From: Oscillospiraceae bacterium
GTDB taxonomy: Bacteria > Bacillota > Clostridia > Oscillospirales > Ruminococcaceae
Assembly: GCA_020024235.1 (NCBI GenBank)
Contig: JAHHUA010000003.1
Span: forward strand, 1 to 32,930
Direction: 5' to 3'
DNA: 32,930 bases
Shown: piece by piece, positions 1 through 8,418 of the stretch
Layout of the letters: the number at the start of each line of letters is the position of its first letter
Position numbering within the stretch: position 1 is the first letter of the stretch
Notes under the pieces: generated by a model
The model's input: only the letters and a program-made list of their open reading frames with translations
Database searches by the model: none
What the model was told of the DNA's origin: nothing
Translations under genes and position numbers: made by a program

Positions 1-180
1 CTTCCCCTCTTTGTCAACTACCTTTTTTCGCATTCTACTTTTTTTATGGTTTTTCTCCTTTTTTTCTTCTCTTTTATGGGTATTTTGCATAAATAACTAT
101 AAATGTCCGTAATTTTGAATTTATTATAGTATATATTTGTGTTTTTAGGGAATCATTTATAATATATAGGAGGTATATAT

Positions 181-663
181 ATGAATAAAAAAATTTTAAC
201 CTTGTTTTTGTCTGTATGCTGTGTATTTGCTTTCTGTGCTTTTTCATTTAACCATTCTGCAGAGGATATAAATGATGAGATTAAACCTGCCGCAGCAGCT
301 AAAACCTTAAATAATTCCGATTATATGCTTTTAGCCAGGATTATCTCCGCAGAATCCAGAGGTGAACCATATGAAGGTCAAGTTGCAGTCGGAGCAGTTA
401 TCTTAAACCGAATAGAGCATCCCTCTTTTCCCGACACTATGGCAGGTGTTATATATCAGCCTCTTGCCTTTTCCTGTGTAGATGACGGACAAATTAACGA
501 ACCTGTTGCAGAATCCGCTTATAAAGCTGCTACCGATGCCCTTAACGGTTGGGACCCTTCAGGCGGAGCTATATACTACTATAATCCGGTAACTGCTACA
601 AGCAAATGGATACGCAGTCGAGAAATCATAAAGCAAATCGGCAAACATGTATTTTGCTTATAA
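181..663 (+). CDS. SleB-like cell wall hydrolase (Hydrolase_2 family)
   Basis: A secreted 160-residue peptidoglycan hydrolase. Residues 1-25 form a signal peptide or membrane anchor. Residues 46-160 match the SleB/CwlJ catalytic domain: the ARIISAESRGE stretch holds the expected catalytic Glu at about position 58, followed by GQVAVGAVILNR. Known SleB enzymes are lytic transglycosylases that degrade spore cortex during germination. Typical SleB has an N-terminal peptidoglycan-binding domain, which is absent here, so this is a minimal version that could act on cortex or vegetative wall. The ATG follows AGGAGG with 6-7 bases between. It is monocistronic, in an AT-rich setting. Family assignment is sure; the exact substrate is inferred. 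Confidence 0.9.
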   Translation: MNKKILTLFLSVCCVFAFCAFSFNHSAEDINDEIKPAAAAKTLNNSDYMLLARIISAESRGEPYEGQVAVGAVILNRIEHPSFPDTMAGVIYQPLAFSCVDDGQINEPVAESAYKAATDALNGWDPSGGAIYYYNPVTATSKWIRSREIIKQIGKHVFCL

Positions 664-677
664 TATTTCTAAAAATT

Positions 678-703
678 AAGCGTTATTTTTTTAAATAGCG
701 CTT
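678..703 (+). other. Stem-loop after the SleB-like gene
   Basis: An 11-bp stem (678-688 with 693-703, one G-U pair) and a 4-base T loop lie 14 bases after the stop codon. No T-run follows on the plus strand, so it is a weak terminator candidate or an mRNA 3'-end stabiliser. Confidence 0.35.
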
Positions 704-752
704 ACATACCCATTTCTCCTCCCAATATTAACATTAAAATAATAAAAAGATA

Positions 753-781
753 TGGACTTTTAATTAAATTGCGTGTATAAT
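753..781 (+). promoter_or_regulatory. Sigma-A-type promoter for the foldase lipoprotein
   Basis: TGGACT (753-758), 17 bases, then a perfect TATAAT (776-781). The predicted start is near 788, giving a leader of about 50 bases before the ATG at 840. Confidence 0.5.
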
Positions 782-839
782 ATAAAATTGTCATAAGCTT
801 AAATAAATCAAATTATTTAAAAATAGGAGGATGCTCATA

Positions 840-1937
840 ATGAGTTTAAAAACTAAAATTACCTGTGCGGTTATGTCTGCTGCCATGATTTTTACATTTA
901 CAGGCTGCTCACAAAAAGCTGACACAAAAACCATTGCTGAATATAACGGTGAACAAATCCCGGTAGGCATTTATCTTTACGGTATGGCTAATGCTATTGA
1001 AGATGCAAAAGTAACCTATATGGATAATCAGGAAAAAGCACAGGACAGCGAAGAAAAAATAGATATAAACAAAATTGATATTGTTTCTGCAGAAATTGAA
1101 GACGGTATCAAGGGTGAAGAATGGATTTTGAACAAATCAAAAGAATATCTTTATCATTATATTGCAGTTAATCAAATATATAATAAATACGGATACACAC
1201 TGCCCACAGCAGCTGAAGAAGACATCACTGAGCTTATAGATTCACAAAAAACTCAAATTCCTGATTTTATGGACTATTTGAATAAAATCGGCGTATCCGA
1301 AGACAGCTACAAGAAAAATATGAAACTCAATTACATGATCAGTGATATGTTCCCCAAATATTACGGAGAAAACGGTGTAGCTCCTGTTTCTGAAGAAGAA
1401 TATAAAGCTCAGTATGAACTTAAATACAGACGAGCTTTTATGATGCCTATACCATTGGTGGATACAAACGGAGTTGCTTATGAGGCTGACAAAAAGAAAG
1501 AAGTGCAGGACAAAGCTGCAGAATATCTTAAAAGACTTAACAGCGGAGAATCTTTAGAAGATGTTACCAGAGATTACTATAAATACTCTACAGGTACCGA
1601 AGCTGAAGAAAGTGATGAAAAAATAACATCATCTCTTATTGATAAGGACAACACCAATTTCCCTGAAAATTTCATAGAACTTTTGGATAAATCCAAAGAA
1701 GGCGAATATGTTATGGCTGAAAACGATTTTACAATTATTATTGCTAAAAAAGATGATTTATTCAGCAACATGGAGGATTTTGAAAATATGAGGAGCAGCC
1801 TTCTTCAACAAATAAAGGGTGAAGAATTTAACAATATCATTGATGAAGAAGCCAAAAAGATTTCTGCTGATGTTAAATTTAACGAAAACTCACTTAAAAG
1901 ATACAATGTAAAAGATTTTGCAAAGAGAGCCAAATAA
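840..1937 (+). CDS. PrsA/SurA-like foldase lipoprotein
   Basis: A 365-residue lipoprotein, probably a chaperone or peptidyl-prolyl isomerase for exported proteins on the outer face of the membrane. The start is placed at 840 because AGGAGG (825-830) is 9 bases away; the in-frame ATG at 831 directly abuts it. A lipobox (FTGC) puts the lipidated Cys at residue 23. The body is highly charged and helical. Residues 195-300 resemble a parvulin-like region (AAEYLKRLNSGESLEDVT, then a run ending near EGEYVMAENDFTIIIA). The helical N-domain is typical of SurA_N/trigger-factor-like proteins. No partner gene is adjacent: it has its own promoter and terminator. The fold family is likely; isomerase activity is not shown. 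Confidence 0.7.
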   Translation: MSLKTKITCAVMSAAMIFTFTGCSQKADTKTIAEYNGEQIPVGIYLYGMANAIEDAKVTYMDNQEKAQDSEEKIDINKIDIVSAEIEDGIKGEEWILNKSKEYLYHYIAVNQIYNKYGYTLPTAAEEDITELIDSQKTQIPDFMDYLNKIGVSEDSYKKNMKLNYMISDMFPKYYGENGVAPVSEEEYKAQYELKYRRAFMMPIPLVDTNGVAYEADKKKEVQDKAAEYLKRLNSGESLEDVTRDYYKYSTGTEAEESDEKITSSLIDKDNTNFPENFIELLDKSKEGEYVMAENDFTIIIAKKDDLFSNMEDFENMRSSLLQQIKGEEFNNIIDEEAKKISADVKFNENSLKRYNVKDFAKRAK

Positions 1938-1950
1938 GGTTTACTTATTT

Positions 1951-1986
1951 AATTCCCCGTGAAACTTAAATTCACGGGGAATTTTT
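1951..1986 (+). terminator. Rho-independent terminator
   Basis: A perfect 13-bp stem (1951-1963 with 1971-1983), a 7-base loop and a T-run through 1986. It ends the lipoprotein transcript. It also sits just past the converging gpr stop, but has few T residues in that direction. Confidence 0.9.
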
Positions 1987-1996
1987 ATACCCTGTA

Positions 1997-2851
1997 TCAG
2001 CAAGTTAAATATGCTATATCTTCTTCTGTAAGATTTTCCTGCAAAGCTAAATTTATAATCATGGACAAAGCCTTTCCGGCTCTTTCTATCATAATATCAA
2101 TATTTCTTGATGTAACCATAAAGGGCTCATGTGTTTTTTCTTCCTGTCTTTTGCCATATTCGTTTATCAGTGTATCACTGTCCACCACAGTAGGCACTCC
2201 CATGGCTATTACGGGAATATTCATTGTATCTTTGTTTAAAGCTTCTCTTTTATTCTGCACACCGGCACCGGGTTCAATACCCACATTGGATATTTGAATT
2301 GTTGTGCCAAGCCTTGACACAGATGCTGCTGCCATAGCATCTACAGCTATAATTGCCACAGGTTTTATAAAATCCGATGCTGCTTTTATTATTTCTGCCG
2401 TTTCAATGCCTGTCTGACCTAAAACTCCTGCCGACAATACTGCCACTGAGCGAAAATTTTCCAAAGGTTTCAGTGCTTTTTCCGTCATATGCCTTGTGGC
2501 TATAACCAAATCCGAAGTTTTAGGCCCCAGTGCATCGGGAGTTATATATTTATTGCCAAGTCCTACAACCAAAACAGTACCCTTTGTATCAGGCAACAGT
2601 CCTCTGACTATTTGAGCCAAATATTCTTTTTCCTCACTCTCCAGTAAAATATTGCCCGAAAAATCAGGAACAGTGGCTGTGATATATTCCCCAATAGGTT
2701 TACCCAAAATTACAGATGCCTTCAGGTTTTTGATTTTCAGTCTTTGTATTTTTACATCTCCCATCTCCTCCTGTTCCAAAACTGCACCATCCGGCAGTTT
2801 TGTAAAATCAATTTTTTCGTTTTCCATAACCAAATCTGTTCTTATTCCCAA
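1997..2851 (-). CDS. gpr: Germination protease GPR
   Basis: The endopeptidase that degrades small acid-soluble spore proteins in the germinating spore core. It is made as a zymogen and autoprocessed (known for the family, peptidase A25). Recognition rests on the near-N-terminal IRTDLVME segment and on VGLGNKYITPDALGPKT followed by ATRHM, the family hallmark. The open frame reaches GTG at 2860, but GGAG (2862-2865) is then only one base away. TTG at 2851 has 8-base spacing and gives MGIRTDLVMENEK, matching the family, with 284 residues. It is divergent from rpsT, as in Bacillus, but spoIIP, often its downstream neighbour, is absent: the gene ends at a convergent terminator. Strong evidence for sporulation. 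Confidence 0.93.
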   Translation of the reverse strand: MGIRTDLVMENEKIDFTKLPDGAVLEQEEMGDVKIQRLKIKNLKASVILGKPIGEYITATVPDFSGNILLESEEKEYLAQIVRGLLPDTKGTVLVVGLGNKYITPDALGPKTSDLVIATRHMTEKALKPLENFRSVAVLSAGVLGQTGIETAEIIKAASDFIKPVAIIAVDAMAAASVSRLGTTIQISNVGIEPGAGVQNKREALNKDTMNIPVIAMGVPTVVDSDTLINEYGKRQEEKTHEPFMVTSRNIDIMIERAGKALSMIINLALQENLTEEDIAYLTC

Positions 2852-2921
2852 GTCAAACACTCCTTTTTTTCCTTAATTTTAAACTTTTTATTATTATTTC
2901 CGGAAAAATTCAAATTACCTG

Positions 2922-2950
2922 TTGCATTTTACAAATAAAAATGTTATTAT
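2922..2950 (+). promoter_or_regulatory. Sigma-A-type promoter for rpsT
   Basis: TTGCAT (2922-2927), 17 bases, TATTAT (2945-2950), in the divergent gpr-rpsT gap. It gives a leader of about 30 bases. Confidence 0.5.
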
Positions 2951-2987
2951 TACTTGTACTGTATTGTGGTTAAGGAGGTGGAATGAA

Positions 2988-3239
2988 ATGCCAAACATTA
3001 AATCTGCTAAAAAAAGAGTAAATGTAATCGCTGCAAAATCTATGCGTAATAAGATGATTAAATCCAATCTTAAATCTGTTATGAAGAATGCTGATTTAGC
3101 TTGTGAAAACGGAGAAAACAAAGAAGCAGCAGTTGTTTTTGCTATGAAGAAAGTAGACCAAGCTTGCGCTAAAGGTCTTATGCATAAAAACAAGGCAGCT
3201 AGACTCAAGTCTCATCTCGCTTGCAAATTAGCAAAGTAA
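2988..3239 (+). CDS. rpsT: 30S ribosomal protein S20
   Basis: An 83-residue basic protein that binds 16S rRNA early in small-subunit assembly. It begins MPNIKSAKKRVNVIAAKSMR and ends with KNKAARLKSHLACKLAK, a complete S20 of normal length. The start is ATG 2988, preceded by AAGGAGGTG; a longer open frame back to 2922 has no ribosome binding site and carries non-S20 residues. It is monocistronic with its own promoter and terminator, divergent from gpr. Confidence 0.98.
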   Translation: MPNIKSAKKRVNVIAAKSMRNKMIKSNLKSVMKNADLACENGENKEAAVVFAMKKVDQACAKGLMHKNKAARLKSHLACKLAK

Positions 3240-3266
3240 TTGAACTTTAAAAACAACAGCAATTAA

Positions 3267-3297
3267 ACAGTCCTGCTATTTTGCGGGACTGTTTTTT
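3267..3297 (+). terminator. rpsT terminator
   Basis: A 10-bp stem (3267-3276 with 3283-3292, one G-U), a 6-base loop and a run of six T. Confidence 0.92.
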
Positions 3298-3378
3298 GTT
3301 TTATTCGGCAAAAAGCACTGGATTTAACCACCTTCTATATGATACAATTAATATATAATTTTAATGGGAGATGAAAAA

Positions 3379-5526
3379 ATGGATATAATAAAACAGCTTT
3401 CACAGGAGCTTAATATTCGTGAAAATCAGATAAAAGCCGCTGTGGATCTCATTGACAGCGGAAATACAATTCCGTTTATTGCCCGCTACAGAAAAGAGGC
3501 AACAGGTTCTTTGGATGACACTGCCCTGAGAAATCTTTTTGACAGGCTTACATATATCAGAAACCTTGACAAAAGGAAGGAAGAAGTCAGATCTGCCATT
3601 TTAAATTTGGAACTTATGACTGATGATATTGAAAAATCCATATCAAATGCCGTAACTTTGACAGAAGTTGAAGACATTTATCGACCTTTTAAACCTAAAC
3701 GCCGCACAAGAGCCTCCATTGCCAAGGAAAGAGGACTTGAATCTCTTGCCCTTAACATTTTTGCACAAAAAAATGATGTAATTCCTTCTAATGCAGCCAA
3801 AGACTTTATAAATCCCGAAAAAGGCATTGAAACCATTGATGAGGCTTTGGCAGGAGCTTCCGACATAATTGCGGAAATAATCTCGGATAATGCCGCTGTA
3901 AGGCGGGAACTGAGAAATTACATACTTGCCTACGGCACCATAAATTCCAAGGGCAAAACCGATGAAAACACAGTATACAATATGTACTACGATTATACGG
4001 AAAAAATATCATCATTGGCAGAACACAGAATACTTGCCATGAACCGTGGTGAAAAAGAAGATATACTGAAAATTTCCGTTGAAACCGACCCTGCCGTATC
4101 CGAAAAAATCATTGAAAGAAACAGCATAACAAACAAAACATCACCTTGCTATGAATTTGTAAAAAATGCGGGATGGGACGCTTATGAAAGACTTATATTT
4201 CCGTCTGTTGAAAACGAAATCCGCTCCATGCTGACTGAAAAAGCATCTGAACAGTCCATTAGTGTGTTCTCGGTAAATCTTCACCAGCTTTTAATGCAGC
4301 CTCCCGTAAAAGGAAAAGTTGCCCTTGGCTTAGACCCTGCCTACAGAACAGGCTGTAAAATTGCCGTTGTAGATGAAACAGGCAAGGTTTTGGATACAAC
4401 TGTAATTTATCCCACACCGCCACAAAGCAAAATAAAAGAAGCTGAAGAAATAATTAAAAAATTAATTCAAAAATATAATGTTGAAATTATTGCCATAGGA
4501 AACGGCACTGCCTCCAAAGAATCTGAAATTTTCGTAGCAAATCTTATAAAACAAATAGACAAGCCCGTATCTTATATGGTAGTCAGCGAATCGGGAGCAT
4601 CAGTATATTCAGCGTCAAAACTTGGGGCGGAGGAATTTCCTCAATATGATGTTTCTCTTCGCAGTGCCGTATCCATAGCCAGACGCCTGCAAGACCCTTT
4701 GGCAGAGCTTGTAAAAATAGATCCAAAATCCATAGGCGTAGGTCAGTACCAGCATGATATGCCCAAAAATCAGCTTGATACCGCTCTTACAGGAGTAGTG
4801 GAAGACTGCGTAAACAATGTGGGTGTAGATGTAAATACCGCTTCCCATTCACTTTTGTCCTATGTAGCCGGCATTGGACCCTCTCTTGCTAAAAACATTA
4901 TTGCCTACCGTGAAGAAAACGGAATTTTCACTGACAGAAAACAGCTTTTGAATGTTCCTAAACTAGGCAAAAAGGCTTTTGAACAATGTGCCGGATTTTT
5001 GCGTATTCCTGAAAGCGAAAATATTTTGGATAATACTGCGGTTCACCCCGAAAGCTATAAAAGTGCGGAAAAGCTTCTCTCTATTTTAAATTGCACTGGT
5101 GAGGAAATTAAAAACGGTTCTCTCTCCTCTTTGGACAAAAAGGCCGAAATATACGGCATGGATAAATTAAGTGAAGAAACAGGAGCCGGTATACCCACTT
5201 TAAAAGACATTGTGGAAGAACTTATGAAACCCGGCAGAGACCCAAGAGATACTCTTCCCCCACCTATGCTGCGTTCCGATTTACTTGACATTAAAGATTT
5301 AAAACCGGATATGATTTTAGATGGCACTGTGCGAAATGTAATTGATTTTGGAGCATTTATCGACATTGGCGTGCACCAGGACGGACTTGTACACATTTCA
5401 CAAATAACAAACCGTTATATTAAGCATCCCTCCGAAGCTTTAAAAGTAGGAGATATTGTAAAAGTTAAAATTCTTTCTGTTGATATAGACAGAAAACGCA
5501 TTTCACTTACTATGAAGGATTTATAA
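3379..5526 (+). CDS. tex: RNA-binding transcription accessory protein Tex
   Basis: A 715-residue cytoplasmic nucleic-acid-binding protein of the Tex family, conserved in bacteria and linked to transcription. The start is ATG 3379 with GGGAG (3366-3370) 8 bases upstream, giving MDIIKQLSQELNIRENQI, the standard family start; ATG 3364 has no such site. Domains in order: helical Tex N-domain (NTIPFIARYRKE near residue 35), YqgF/RNase H-like domain from about residue 312 (GLDPAYRTGCKIAVVDETG), tandem helix-hairpin-helix region (SYVAGIGPSLAKNIIAYRE), and C-terminal S1 domain, about 640-715 (VIDFGAFIDIGVHQDGLVHIS). Full length with no damage. The next gene starts 10 bases downstream, so they may be cotranscribed. 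Confidence 0.97.
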   Translation: MDIIKQLSQELNIRENQIKAAVDLIDSGNTIPFIARYRKEATGSLDDTALRNLFDRLTYIRNLDKRKEEVRSAILNLELMTDDIEKSISNAVTLTEVEDIYRPFKPKRRTRASIAKERGLESLALNIFAQKNDVIPSNAAKDFINPEKGIETIDEALAGASDIIAEIISDNAAVRRELRNYILAYGTINSKGKTDENTVYNMYYDYTEKISSLAEHRILAMNRGEKEDILKISVETDPAVSEKIIERNSITNKTSPCYEFVKNAGWDAYERLIFPSVENEIRSMLTEKASEQSISVFSVNLHQLLMQPPVKGKVALGLDPAYRTGCKIAVVDETGKVLDTTVIYPTPPQSKIKEAEEIIKKLIQKYNVEIIAIGNGTASKESEIFVANLIKQIDKPVSYMVVSESGASVYSASKLGAEEFPQYDVSLRSAVSIARRLQDPLAELVKIDPKSIGVGQYQHDMPKNQLDTALTGVVEDCVNNVGVDVNTASHSLLSYVAGIGPSLAKNIIAYREENGIFTDRKQLLNVPKLGKKAFEQCAGFLRIPESENILDNTAVHPESYKSAEKLLSILNCTGEEIKNGSLSSLDKKAEIYGMDKLSEETGAGIPTLKDIVEELMKPGRDPRDTLPPPMLRSDLLDIKDLKPDMILDGTVRNVIDFGAFIDIGVHQDGLVHISQITNRYIKHPSEALKVGDIVKVKILSVDIDRKRISLTMKDL

Positions 5527-5536
5527 GGAGGCTTTT

Positions 5537-5971
5537 ATGTTTAGCTTTAACGCCTCAAAAAATATTTTGTGGGTATGGCGGATAAGACTGGCTCTTATCT
5601 GCCTTATTCCCTCCATATTAAGCAGTTGGTTTTTTAAACCTTATTCTGTTTTGTGGATAATATCAACCTCGCTGTGGCTTGTAACCTTTACATTCTTTTA
5701 TGCTTTTTATTTTCCCATAAAATACAAAAAATTATCCTATTGCCATGATGGTAACATTTTTATAAAAAATTATGGTGTAATTTACACTATGACAAAATCT
5801 GTTCCTTTAAAAAATATACAGTTTATTGTTAAAAGTGCCACACCTTTGGAAAAGCTTTTTAAAATTTACACATTCCGTATTGTGGGGGCAGGCTCTCAGC
5901 TTATTGCCACAGGACTAGGTTCAGATGACCTTAATTTTTTATATGATTATATCAGGAGAGAAAAATCATGA
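5537..5971 (+). CDS. ydbS: PH-domain membrane protein, YdbS-like
   Basis: A 144-residue protein with two N-terminal membrane segments (about 12-32 and 37-58), then one bacterial PH domain (bPH2/DUF304): FPIKYKKLSYCHDGNIFIKN through FRIVGAGSQLIATGLG. The ATG follows AAGGAGG (5525-5531), overlapping the tex stop region. It overlaps the next gene by ATGA, so the two are translationally coupled. In Bacillus a short YdbS precedes a long YdbT with repeated PH domains, the same order seen here. The molecular role of these proteins is poorly known; they are probably an envelope complex. Family is confident, function open. Confidence 0.85.
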   Translation: MFSFNASKNILWVWRIRLALICLIPSILSSWFFKPYSVLWIISTSLWLVTFTFFYAFYFPIKYKKLSYCHDGNIFIKNYGVIYTMTKSVPLKNIQFIVKSATPLEKLFKIYTFRIVGAGSQLIATGLGSDDLNFLYDYIRREKS

Positions 5972-7392
5972 TTTCCAAATATAGATGTCATCCCATTCAA
6001 ATTATAGTTAATATATGGCGGCTGCTTATTCTCCTTCTCATTCCCCTTATCCGAGGACTTTTTAATGCCATTACAGGAGATTTGGTAAGCTGGCTTTCAG
6101 GTGCATGGCTTGATATTTGCATAGTTGCATCAATTTTGGGATTGGGCATTATACAATGGTTTTGCAAGGTTTATTATGCTGATGAAAAAGGCATAACCTT
6201 GGAACAGGGAATTATAAAAAAACAGATAAGTTTTATTCCCAGAGAAAATATCCTGTCCATTGTTACCACAAAAAGATTTTTTCTTCGCCCGTTTAACGCA
6301 GTTCATGTACGGGCTGACACTTTAGGCGGTAGCTTTCAAAATGCGGATTTTAATGTACTTCTGACTAAAAAAAGAATGGAAATGCTTAAAAAAAGTCTGT
6401 TTAATGAAAACCACGAAACAAAAAAACTATATCAAAGCAATTTAATTTATGTAATTGCGCTGTCCCTCATAAGCTCCAACTCCTTTGCCGGAATTATCAT
6501 TATTACTACTTTTATCTCAAATTTAGGCGAGGCTTTGGGTAAAGAATTGAGTAAACGGATTTATGACACTTTTCATTTGGTTTCTCAAAAACTGGCTTTT
6601 GGAATACCGCCTGCTGCTGCTAATATTGCTTTTATTTTATTTATAGGCTGGTTTGTGGCATTTATAAAAAATGTAATCAAATACAGAAACCTCACTGTTT
6701 CACAAAAAGGTGATTATATCAATGTAAAAGGCGGTATTTTTACTATAAATAACTGTTTTTTAGACCCAAAATCCTTTATATGCCTTGATATAAGACAAAC
6801 TCTGCTGACAAAAATTATGAGAGTTGACTCACTTTTTGTTCATGCAATAGGTATGGGCAAATATGAAAATGATCTTTCAGCTTTGGTTCCCGGTGTTAAG
6901 CATAAACATTTAAATGCAGTTATAAAAGATTTATCTCCGAAATTTGTCCCTACAAATCCAACATTAAAACCAAATTTTGGAGCTGTTATGAGATTTATTG
7001 CCGATCCTCTTTATTTTTGTGCCAGTATCCCTTTACTAACCTATATTTTAATACAAAATTACCCTGACTGGCGAGATTTTCTCATGTCCATAGCTGCTTT
7101 GCCCATGGTACCTGCACTGTGGTTTTTGGCAGTTAGATTTATAGACCTTTTTACTTCGGGAATTTCAAAAAAGAATGGCTGTTACACTATTCGTTATTCA
7201 AAAGGTTTTTACTTTCATACCATAGTAGTTCCAAAAGATAAAATTATTGCTGTAAAAACACGACAAAGTATCTTTCAGAAAATGGATAATCGCTGTGATG
7301 TTTTTATTTATACCTGTTCAGAGGGTATAACCACTCACAAATGCCGTAATCTTATAAAATCAGATGTGCTAAAAATATTTGAAAGGAATTAA
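5968..7392 (+). CDS. ydbT: PH-domain membrane protein with repeated bPH2 domains, YdbT-like
   Basis: A 474-residue integral membrane protein. Three bPH2-type units can be seen: about 60-130 (YYADEKGITLEQGII, then IPRENILSIVTTKRFFLRPF), about 235-310 (YRNLTVSQKGDYINVKGGIF) and about 385-470 (YTIRYSKGFYFHTIVVPKDK). Hydrophobic pairs separate them near 15-60, 155-230 and 345-380. Its start ATGA overlaps the YdbS-like stop. Length and architecture fit YdbT of Firmicutes. Probably forms a complex with the preceding protein. Cellular role not established. Confidence 0.85.
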   Translation: MISKYRCHPIQIIVNIWRLLILLLIPLIRGLFNAITGDLVSWLSGAWLDICIVASILGLGIIQWFCKVYYADEKGITLEQGIIKKQISFIPRENILSIVTTKRFFLRPFNAVHVRADTLGGSFQNADFNVLLTKKRMEMLKKSLFNENHETKKLYQSNLIYVIALSLISSNSFAGIIIITTFISNLGEALGKELSKRIYDTFHLVSQKLAFGIPPAAANIAFILFIGWFVAFIKNVIKYRNLTVSQKGDYINVKGGIFTINNCFLDPKSFICLDIRQTLLTKIMRVDSLFVHAIGMGKYENDLSALVPGVKHKHLNAVIKDLSPKFVPTNPTLKPNFGAVMRFIADPLYFCASIPLLTYILIQNYPDWRDFLMSIAALPMVPALWFLAVRFIDLFTSGISKKNGCYTIRYSKGFYFHTIVVPKDKIIAVKTRQSIFQKMDNRCDVFIYTCSEGITTHKCRNLIKSDVLKIFERN

Positions 7393-7395
7393 ATT

Positions 7396-8325
7396 ATGAA
7401 TAAAACCAATTACTGTATTTCTCTTATAAGATTAATTTTAGGGTTTACATTCTATATTTTCAGTCCTGTTGTTGCTTTGGCATCACCCTTATTATATCAT
7501 TTTGAAATTCTTCAAGTTGTTTCTTTAGGTGTAATAATAGGATTAATACTGTTTTTTATAATTACTTTCGGGCTTATTGATTATAAAAGTACAATGGTTA
7601 AATTAGAAATTTTATTTATGGCTGTTAATATAATATTATTTATAATTACTAATATTGTCAAAAATAATTTGTCAATACTTGTAGCGGGAATTTCATTGTA
7701 CCTAACAGCCGGCTTATTAAATATATTAATGAGTACCAGACAACGGATTTATAATGAATACAAAAATTACATATCCGCTCAGCAATATGAACCCATTTCT
7801 TATGTGTCATATCAAAATCCACCTAAAAACACTTATTCAGATGGATACACACCCTATAATTATTCAAATTCAACCCCTGAAATAAACAATTTTTCACCAC
7901 ATTCTGACAAAAACAAAAAATGTTTTTCAAACAGTTGGAAAAACTTTTTTATATTTTATTCCGCCATTTCATTTATTGCCGCTATAGCAATACCTTCCAT
8001 ATCTGTTTATTTGGTGTTATTTAATTACAATTATGAAGTATTAATGGCCTTTTTTACATTTATTCTGGATCTTTTAGCTGTATTGCTTATTGCAATTTCA
8101 GGAATTTTATCTGTACTTTTTATAAATTTAAAAATTACAGCTCTGTTTTATTCAGCCATTGTTTTACAAATCATTTACTCAATACTATATGGCTTTATAT
8201 TGTATGGTTTTCATTTGCCTTCTCCGGCTTCAATTATATCTACACCTTTTTTAATTTTCAATATTATTGTACTTATTATATTCTTATGCAAAAAAACACA
8301 GATTTTTACTTCCGAAGATAATTAA
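7396..8325 (+). CDS. Uncharacterised 8-helix membrane protein with Tyr/Pro/Asn-rich loop
   Basis: A 309-residue protein I do not recognise. Two blocks of about four membrane helices (10-125 and 180-300) are joined by a soluble loop, about 126-178, rich in Tyr, Pro, Asn and Ser (YEPISYVSYQNPPKNTYSDG). It begins three bases after the YdbT-like stop, with AAAGGA as ribosome binding site, and is followed by a terminator, so it is the third member of the PH-domain operon. No catalytic motif is evident. It may be an accessory subunit of the PH complex; that is inference from position only. Confidence 0.75.
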   Translation: MNKTNYCISLIRLILGFTFYIFSPVVALASPLLYHFEILQVVSLGVIIGLILFFIITFGLIDYKSTMVKLEILFMAVNIILFIITNIVKNNLSILVAGISLYLTAGLLNILMSTRQRIYNEYKNYISAQQYEPISYVSYQNPPKNTYSDGYTPYNYSNSTPEINNFSPHSDKNKKCFSNSWKNFFIFYSAISFIAAIAIPSISVYLVLFNYNYEVLMAFFTFILDLLAVLLIAISGILSVLFINLKITALFYSAIVLQIIYSILYGFILYGFHLPSPASIISTPFLIFNIIVLIIFLCKKTQIFTSEDN

Positions 8326-8327
8326 AC

Positions 8328-8364
8328 AAAAAAGTCCTTCCGCTTAACAGGGAAGGACTTTTTT
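8328..8364 (+). terminator. Terminator of the PH-domain operon
   Basis: A perfect 14-bp stem (8328-8341 with 8351-8364) whose right arm ends in six T. The left arm starts with A residues, so it could also act in reverse. Confidence 0.92.
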
Positions 8365-8418
8365 GTATTTAATTATTTTTTCCGTCAATAATTTTTTTAT
8401 AAAGAAGGAGATGATAAT

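Noticed and set aside
141..180. Sporulation-type (sigma-G-like) promoter before the SleB-like gene, with CAT at 154
   Set aside because: No acceptable -35 element at 15-16 bases, and the predicted start would be too close to the ribosome binding site.
831..839. ATG at 831 as start of the foldase lipoprotein
   Set aside because: It directly abuts AGGAGG; the ATG at 840 has normal 9-base spacing.
1959..2297. 112-codon plus-strand ORF opposite gpr
   Set aside because: It overlaps the highly conserved gpr frame and has no start signal.
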